The notes under the pieces were generated by a model. It ran no database searches. It was not told the origin of the DNA and was given only the letters and a program-made list of their open reading frames with translations. A DNA stretch of 9,665 nucleotides, taken from DAOOVD01 sp035369845. Lineage in GTDB: Bacteria; Bacillota; Desulfotomaculia; Desulfotomaculales; Pelotomaculaceae. The DNA is taken from the NCBI GenBank assembly GCA_035369845.1, contig DAOOVD010000071.1, positions 1-9,665 of the forward strand, given 5' to 3'. The number at the start of each line of letters is the position of its first letter. The first letter of the stretch is position 1. Shown in pieces: positions 5,867 to 9,665 of the stretch. The position numbers were made by a program, and so were the translations under genes.

Positions 5867-6427
5867 CTACTGCTCCATTTGTTTGGCCAGAAAACCTGCC
5901 GCGGTTTCGGCCAGCTTCAGTTCCATCTCGCCCATTTTGACATCAGGATCTCTTGAAGCCAGTATGACCGCTCCGATGGGATCACCCTCGGCAACGATCG
6001 GAGCAATTACTTCCGAGGAATATTTGCATTCGCCGTTTTCGGCGGTGACGCACTCCTTGCAGAAGGAATCTTCTCCAGGGTTGTTGATGATTACAGCCTT
6101 TCGTTCCTCCATAACTCTCTCTATGGCGGTTCCTATGGGTTTATTTAAAAATTCTTTTTTAGGGGCGCCGGCAACTGCAATGACAGTATCACGGTCAGCT
6201 ATACAGGCAATATGGCCTAAAGCCTCATATAAAGAATCGGCGTATTCCTTGGCAAAATCCCCCAATTCCCCTATCGGTGAATATTTTTTTAGGATTACCT
6301 CACCTTCCCTGTCCACAAAAATCTCAAGGGGGTCACCTTCACGGATTCTCAGCGTCCTTCTTATTTCCTTGGGTATCACTACCCTTCCGAGATCGTCAAT
6401 ACGGCGGACTATACCCGTGGCTTTCAT
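5867..6427 (-). CDS. spoVT: Stage V sporulation protein T, AbrB-family forespore regulator
   Basis: SpoVT is a tetrameric transcription factor that tunes late, sigma-G-dependent gene expression in the forespore. The 186-residue protein has the AbrB swapped-hairpin DNA-binding domain (1-50, MKATGIVRRIDDLGRVVIPK...), nearly identical to the B. subtilis protein as I recall it, then a GAF-like domain (about 55-180) ending AETAAGFLAKQMEQ. The start is the ATG at 6427, with AAGGGG and GGAGGG just upstream. An in-frame ATG at 6508 would put a promoter inside the gene. Compared with B. subtilis, the GAF domain carries an added cysteine group, Cys123-x2-Cys126-x7-Cys134. The gene follows the foldase gene by about 130 bases, has its own promoter, and ends in a hairpin, so it is probably a separate unit. 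Confidence 0.96.
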   Translation of the reverse strand: MKATGIVRRIDDLGRVVIPKEIRRTLRIREGDPLEIFVDREGEVILKKYSPIGELGDFAKEYADSLYEALGHIACIADRDTVIAVAGAPKKEFLNKPIGTAIERVMEERKAVIINNPGEDSFCKECVTAENGECKYSSEVIAPIVAEGDPIGAVILASRDPDVKMGEMELKLAETAAGFLAKQMEQ

Positions 6428-6476
6428 AAAATCCCCTTCCCTCCTTTTTTCTGATTGGCGGATTAACTTTCTAAAA

Positions 6477-6506
6477 TAGTATATATCCGGAGGGGGGCAA
6501 TTATTC
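6477..6506 (-). promoter_or_regulatory. Sigma-G-type promoter of spoVT
   Basis: On the minus strand GAATA (6506-6502) is followed after exactly 18 bases by TATACTA (6483-6477). The sigma-G consensus known from B. subtilis is GHATR, 18 bases, CATNHTA. The -35 matches fully and the -10 differs only in its first base. Transcription would start about 40 bases before the spoVT ATG. B. subtilis spoVT is itself a sigma-G gene. Confidence 0.72.
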
Positions 6507-6560
6507 ATTTTTTTCCAATCGCATTATCTTTTTTTTCAACTTTCGCTTTGCTTCTTACTT

Positions 6561-7544
6561 TTAAGACAAGTTGCCTTCTTTTTCGGCAAGCTTGTTGACG
6601 ATAACCGCCCTGCTTCTGGCTTCCTCCATGTACTCGCTGAATTTGTCCTGCTTGGCCTGATCATTGAGCTGTACGGTCAGACGTTCCCTGACCTGTTCGA
6701 AAGACTCCTGGCCGGCCGGAATTTTCTTTTCCAGTTTTATGACATGATATCCGTAATCGGTTTTGACCGGTTTAGCCGTGTACTCCCCTTCTTTCAGAGC
6801 ATAAGCGGCGTCCGCAAATTCCTTTACCGCCTCCCCCTCGCTGAACACATAAAGTCCACCGTCGGCGCTGGTGCCACTGTCCTCCGACTTTTCCCTTGCC
6901 AGTTCGGCAAAATCCCTTCCCCCGTTAAGCTGGACGATTACGCTTTCCGCCAGCTTCCTCGCCTCTTCATCGGTATGCTTTACGGGGTAGTTCTTGTCTC
7001 CTTCATCCACAAAAAACAGAATGTGACGGACCTGAAGCTGTTCGGGAACGGCAAACAGCTCCTTGTTTTCGTCGTAGTACTTCCGGACATCGGCTTCGGA
7101 AACGGGCGCTACATCCCTGGTCGCCTGCTCCTGTAAATTCAAAATGTAGGCTGCGTCCTCCTCACTTATCTTTATCTGTTCAAGAAAATTTTTATACTCG
7201 TCCTCAGAGGGAAACTGCTCCTTAAACGGTTTTATTATTTCCTGAACCTGCTCCGGGGTCAAAGGGCCGAATTTCCTGGCCTCCTGGAGCATAAGCTTGT
7301 TGTTGATCATCTGGTCCAGGACTTCTCTCTGAAGCGAGTCCAGTAATGTTTTCCCTTTATCTCCGCTAAAATCAAGCCCCTGCTCTTCGTAACTCTTTTT
7401 TACCTCGTCAACCCTTTGGGACAGTTCATGGCTGGTAATTTTCTCGCCGTTTACGGTAGCCACCACACTATTGCCGCAGCCGGCGGCGGCCAGCGCGGCC
7501 AGCACGGCGAGAGCGAGAAATGCCGTTCTTATTTTGTTTTTCAC
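6561..7544 (-). CDS. prsA: PrsA/SurA-type peptidyl-prolyl isomerase lipoprotein
   Basis: This is a parvulin-type foldase that helps secreted proteins fold on the outer face of the membrane. The 327-residue product has a signal peptide (MKNKIRTAFLALAVLA...) ending AAGC (Cys23), a SurA-like N-terminal chaperone region (about 27-150), a parvulin rotamase domain (about 168-274) with QVRHILF, DFAELAREKSED, DGGLYVFSEG and DYGYHVIKLE, and a charged C-terminal helix. The lipobox has Ala at -3, so lipidation is likely but not certain. The GTG at 7544 has a GGGGGAG just upstream; an in-frame ATG eight codons earlier has none and precedes the ribosome binding site. It starts 32 bases after the mfd stop with no terminator between, so the two are probably one operon. 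The symbol is by family; PrsA paralogues are common. Confidence 0.88.
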   Translation of the reverse strand: MKNKIRTAFLALAVLAALAAAGCGNSVVATVNGEKITSHELSQRVDEVKKSYEEQGLDFSGDKGKTLLDSLQREVLDQMINNKLMLQEARKFGPLTPEQVQEIIKPFKEQFPSEDEYKNFLEQIKISEEDAAYILNLQEQATRDVAPVSEADVRKYYDENKELFAVPEQLQVRHILFFVDEGDKNYPVKHTDEEARKLAESVIVQLNGGRDFAELAREKSEDSGTSADGGLYVFSEGEAVKEFADAAYALKEGEYTAKPVKTDYGYHVIKLEKKIPAGQESFEQVRERLTVQLNDQAKQDKFSEYMEEARSRAVIVNKLAEKEGNLS

Positions 7545-7576
7545 CCGACTCCCCCCTCTACAAGGCAATACACTAA

Positions 7577-9665
7577 TTATATATTAATACGGCTGTCGGT
7601 GACAATATCCGGGGGCTCCTCCGGCAAAAACTCCCCCTCTTTACAGGCTTTGCCGAGCACATTCAGGAAGTTTTCAAGACGCGCAAGCAAAGCCCTGCTG
7701 TCAACCTTTGCCTTCTCCGCCACGCGAAGCTTAATTTCAAAATCCTCCCCGGCGTTTACGAACTTCACCGCGCTCCGGTATTGCCCGGCCACCTCCACGA
7801 GCGACTTCCCGGTAAGGGGGTGGGACGGGCTGAAAATCACGCGCAGTTGCCCCGGGAGAAGGCTGATTGTCCTTATCATCAGCCCGGCGGCCATGATCCG
7901 GACCTTTGCCACGGCAAGCAAATTTTGCACCGGCTCCGGAAGGGCGCCGAAACGGTCTCTGAGCTCCTCTTCCAGATACCCGAGTTCCTCCAGTGAAAAA
8001 AGTCCGGCGATCCTCTTGTACAACTCAACTTTCTGGTTGGTGTCGGGGACGTAGGTGTCCGGGATGTATGCTTCCACCGGAAGTTCAACCGAAGTCTCCA
8101 CCGGCTGAACCGCTTTCTCGCCCCTGGCTTCCCTGACCGCCTCCTCCAGGAGGCGGCAGTACAGGTCAAATCCGACGGCCGCGATGTGTCCGTGCTGTTC
8201 CGTGCCGAGAATGTTTCCGGCGCCACGGATCTCCAGGTCGCGCATTGCAATTTTAAAACCGGATCCTAGTTCGGTGAATTCACGGATGGCGGCCAGGCGC
8301 TTTTCCGCGGCCTCCCCCAGCACCCGGTCCCGGCGGTAAGTAAAGTAGGCATAAGCCAGCCGGTTGGATCGGCCCACCCTTCCCCTGAGCTGGTAAAGCT
8401 GGGCGAGCCCCATCATGTTTGCCTCTTTTACAATCAGCGTATTGACATTGGAAATATCAAGGCCGTTTTCAATAATGGTGGTGCAGACGAGAAGATCGTA
8501 CTGCCTGCCGATGAAGTCGAGCATCACCTGTTCAAGCTCGTCATCTTTAACCTGGCCGTGGGCCACCGCTATTCTGGCCTCGGGAACCAGTTCCTGCAGC
8601 CACATGGCCACCCTTTCCAGGTCCATGATCCGGTTATATACGAAAAACACCTGCCCGCCCCGGTTTAATTCGCGGCGAATGGCCTCCCTGATCAGGACCG
8701 GGTCCTCCTCCACCACATAGGTTTGGACCGGGTAGCGGTCTTCCGGGGGTGTTTCGAGAATGCTGGTATCCCTCACGCCGGCCAGGGACATGTGCAGGGT
8801 GCGGGGGATGGGAGTAGCGGAAAGGGTCAACACGTCCACGTTTTTACGCAGCATTTTAAGCCTTTCCTTGTGTGCCACCCCAAAGCGCTGCTCCTCGTCC
8901 ACCACAAGCAAGCCGAGATTCTTGAAGCGCACGTCATCCTGAATCAGGCGGTGGGTCCCGATTACTATGTCCACCGTGCCCCGCTCAAGGCCTTCGACTA
9001 CCCGGCGCTGCTCCCGCAAAGTGCGAAAACGGCTTAAAACCTCCACCTTTACGGGAAAACCGGCCAGCCTTTCCTGAAAGGTGTTGTAATGCTGCTGGGC
9101 AAGAATTGTCGTCGGCACCAGCACGGCAACCTGCTTGCCGTCCACAACGGCCTTGAAGGCCGCCCGCAGCGCCACCTCTGTCTTGCCGTAGCCCACGTCG
9201 CCGCAGAGCAGACGATCCATGGGCTTGTTGCTCTCCATGTCGGCCTTGACTTCCTCGGTTGCGCGGAGCTGGTCCGGTGTTTCTTCATATGGAAAAGTAT
9301 CCTCGAATTCCCGCTGCCAAACGGTATCGGGCCCGAAGGAATGTCCTTTCATGGTCTCCCTCGCGGCATAAAGGGCAAGAAGCTCCCCGGCCATATCCCT
9401 GACCGCATCTTTGACCCTTCCCTTGACTCTCGCCCAATCTCCGCCGCCGAGACGGGAAAGCCTCGGCGCATCACCTTCCCCGCCCAGGTATTTTTGAATC
9501 AGCCCCACCTGGTCAACCGGAACGTAAAGCTTATCCTCCCCCGCGTACTGAACGAGCAGGTACTCCTTCCGGATACCTCCGATAGCCAGGGGAACGACAC
9601 CGAGATAACGGCCGATTCCGTGGTTGACGTGGACAACATAGTCCCCCACCTTCAACTCGACGAAG
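7577..9665 (-). CDS. mfd: Transcription-repair coupling factor Mfd (C-terminal part; 5' end outside window)
   Basis: Mfd removes RNA polymerase stalled at DNA lesions and recruits UvrA for strand-specific excision repair. About 695 C-terminal residues are visible; the full family protein is near 1150-1180. The frame is open through base 9665. Numbering from MKVGDYV (9655): the CarD-like polymerase-interaction domain is at about 1-60 (GDYVVHVNHGIGRYLG), helicase motif I GDVGYGKTEV at 152-161, motif II DEEQ at 253-256, motif III SATPIPRT at 279-286, and motif VI QLRGRVGRS at 422-430. The TRG translocation region and the C-terminal TRCF domain follow. All catalytic motifs are intact. The N-terminal UvrB-like domains lie beyond the window. 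It is the first gene of the visible cluster and probably shares a transcript with the foldase gene. Confidence 0.98.
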   Translation of the reverse strand, partial: FVELKVGDYVVHVNHGIGRYLGVVPLAIGGIRKEYLLVQYAGEDKLYVPVDQVGLIQKYLGGEGDAPRLSRLGGGDWARVKGRVKDAVRDMAGELLALYAARETMKGHSFGPDTVWQREFEDTFPYEETPDQLRATEEVKADMESNKPMDRLLCGDVGYGKTEVALRAAFKAVVDGKQVAVLVPTTILAQQHYNTFQERLAGFPVKVEVLSRFRTLREQRRVVEGLERGTVDIVIGTHRLIQDDVRFKNLGLLVVDEEQRFGVAHKERLKMLRKNVDVLTLSATPIPRTLHMSLAGVRDTSILETPPEDRYPVQTYVVEEDPVLIREAIRRELNRGGQVFFVYNRIMDLERVAMWLQELVPEARIAVAHGQVKDDELEQVMLDFIGRQYDLLVCTTIIENGLDISNVNTLIVKEANMMGLAQLYQLRGRVGRSNRLAYAYFTYRRDRVLGEAAEKRLAAIREFTELGSGFKIAMRDLEIRGAGNILGTEQHGHIAAVGFDLYCRLLEEAVREARGEKAVQPVETSVELPVEAYIPDTYVPDTNQKVELYKRIAGLFSLEELGYLEEELRDRFGALPEPVQNLLAVAKVRIMAAGLMIRTISLLPGQLRVIFSPSHPLTGKSLVEVAGQYRSAVKFVNAGEDFEIKLRVAEKAKVDSRALLARLENFLNVLGKACKEGEFLPEEPPDIVTDSRINI

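Noticed and set aside
7416..8054. 212-residue open frame on the plus strand spanning the mfd-prsA junction
   Set aside because: It is antisense to two well-identified genes, with a Ser/Arg-rich composition and no motif.
1..9665. CRISPR array, defence island, prophage or biosynthetic cluster
   Set aside because: There are no spaced repeats, integrase or unusual gene set. Apart from the intron, the window is a conserved chromosomal cluster.

Overview
The window is a chromosomal segment from a spore-forming Gram-positive bacterium. Every gene is on the minus strand. The gene set and moderately GC-rich codon use suggest a Desulfotomaculum/Pelotomaculum-type clostridium (Peptococcaceae). That placement is inferred from gene order and style, not from a database search. 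The backbone is the conserved sporulation and housekeeping cluster known from Bacillus subtilis as mfd-spoVT-spoVB-yabN-yabO-yabP-yabQ-divIC.

In transcription order (right to left) the window holds: mfd (transcription-repair coupling factor, 5' end outside the window); a PrsA/SurA-type foldase lipoprotein; spoVT (forespore AbrB-type regulator); yabN (tetrapyrrole-methylase/MazG fusion); hup (HU); rqcP/yabO (S4-domain quality-control factor); a SpoIID/LytB-type lipoprotein; yabP; yabQ; and pstS (phosphate-binding lipoprotein). Relative to B. subtilis, spoVB and divIC are missing from their usual places, and the foldase, hup, spoIID-like and pstS genes are present.

The intergenic gaps hold most of the regulatory information. 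Convincing intrinsic terminators follow spoIID, yabP and hup, with weaker ones after spoVT and pstS. A GC-rich hairpin between rqcP and spoIID overlaps the spoIID ribosome binding site. A good sigma-G-type promoter precedes spoVT, and a possible sigma-E-type promoter precedes yabP. Upstream of pstS is an array of TTAA-type repeats at 11-bp steps, which looks like a PhoP box. Several start codons are set by these signals, and five of the nine complete genes appear to start with TTG or GTG.

The left 248 bases are not coding. Read on the minus strand they look like the 5' end (domain I) of a group II intron resembling class C. The intron is inserted a few bases past the pstS terminator stem and runs out of the window. 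Most of the window is well-known biology. The regulatory details and the intron/terminator junction are the parts worth a second look, and I found no convincing undescribed multi-gene system.
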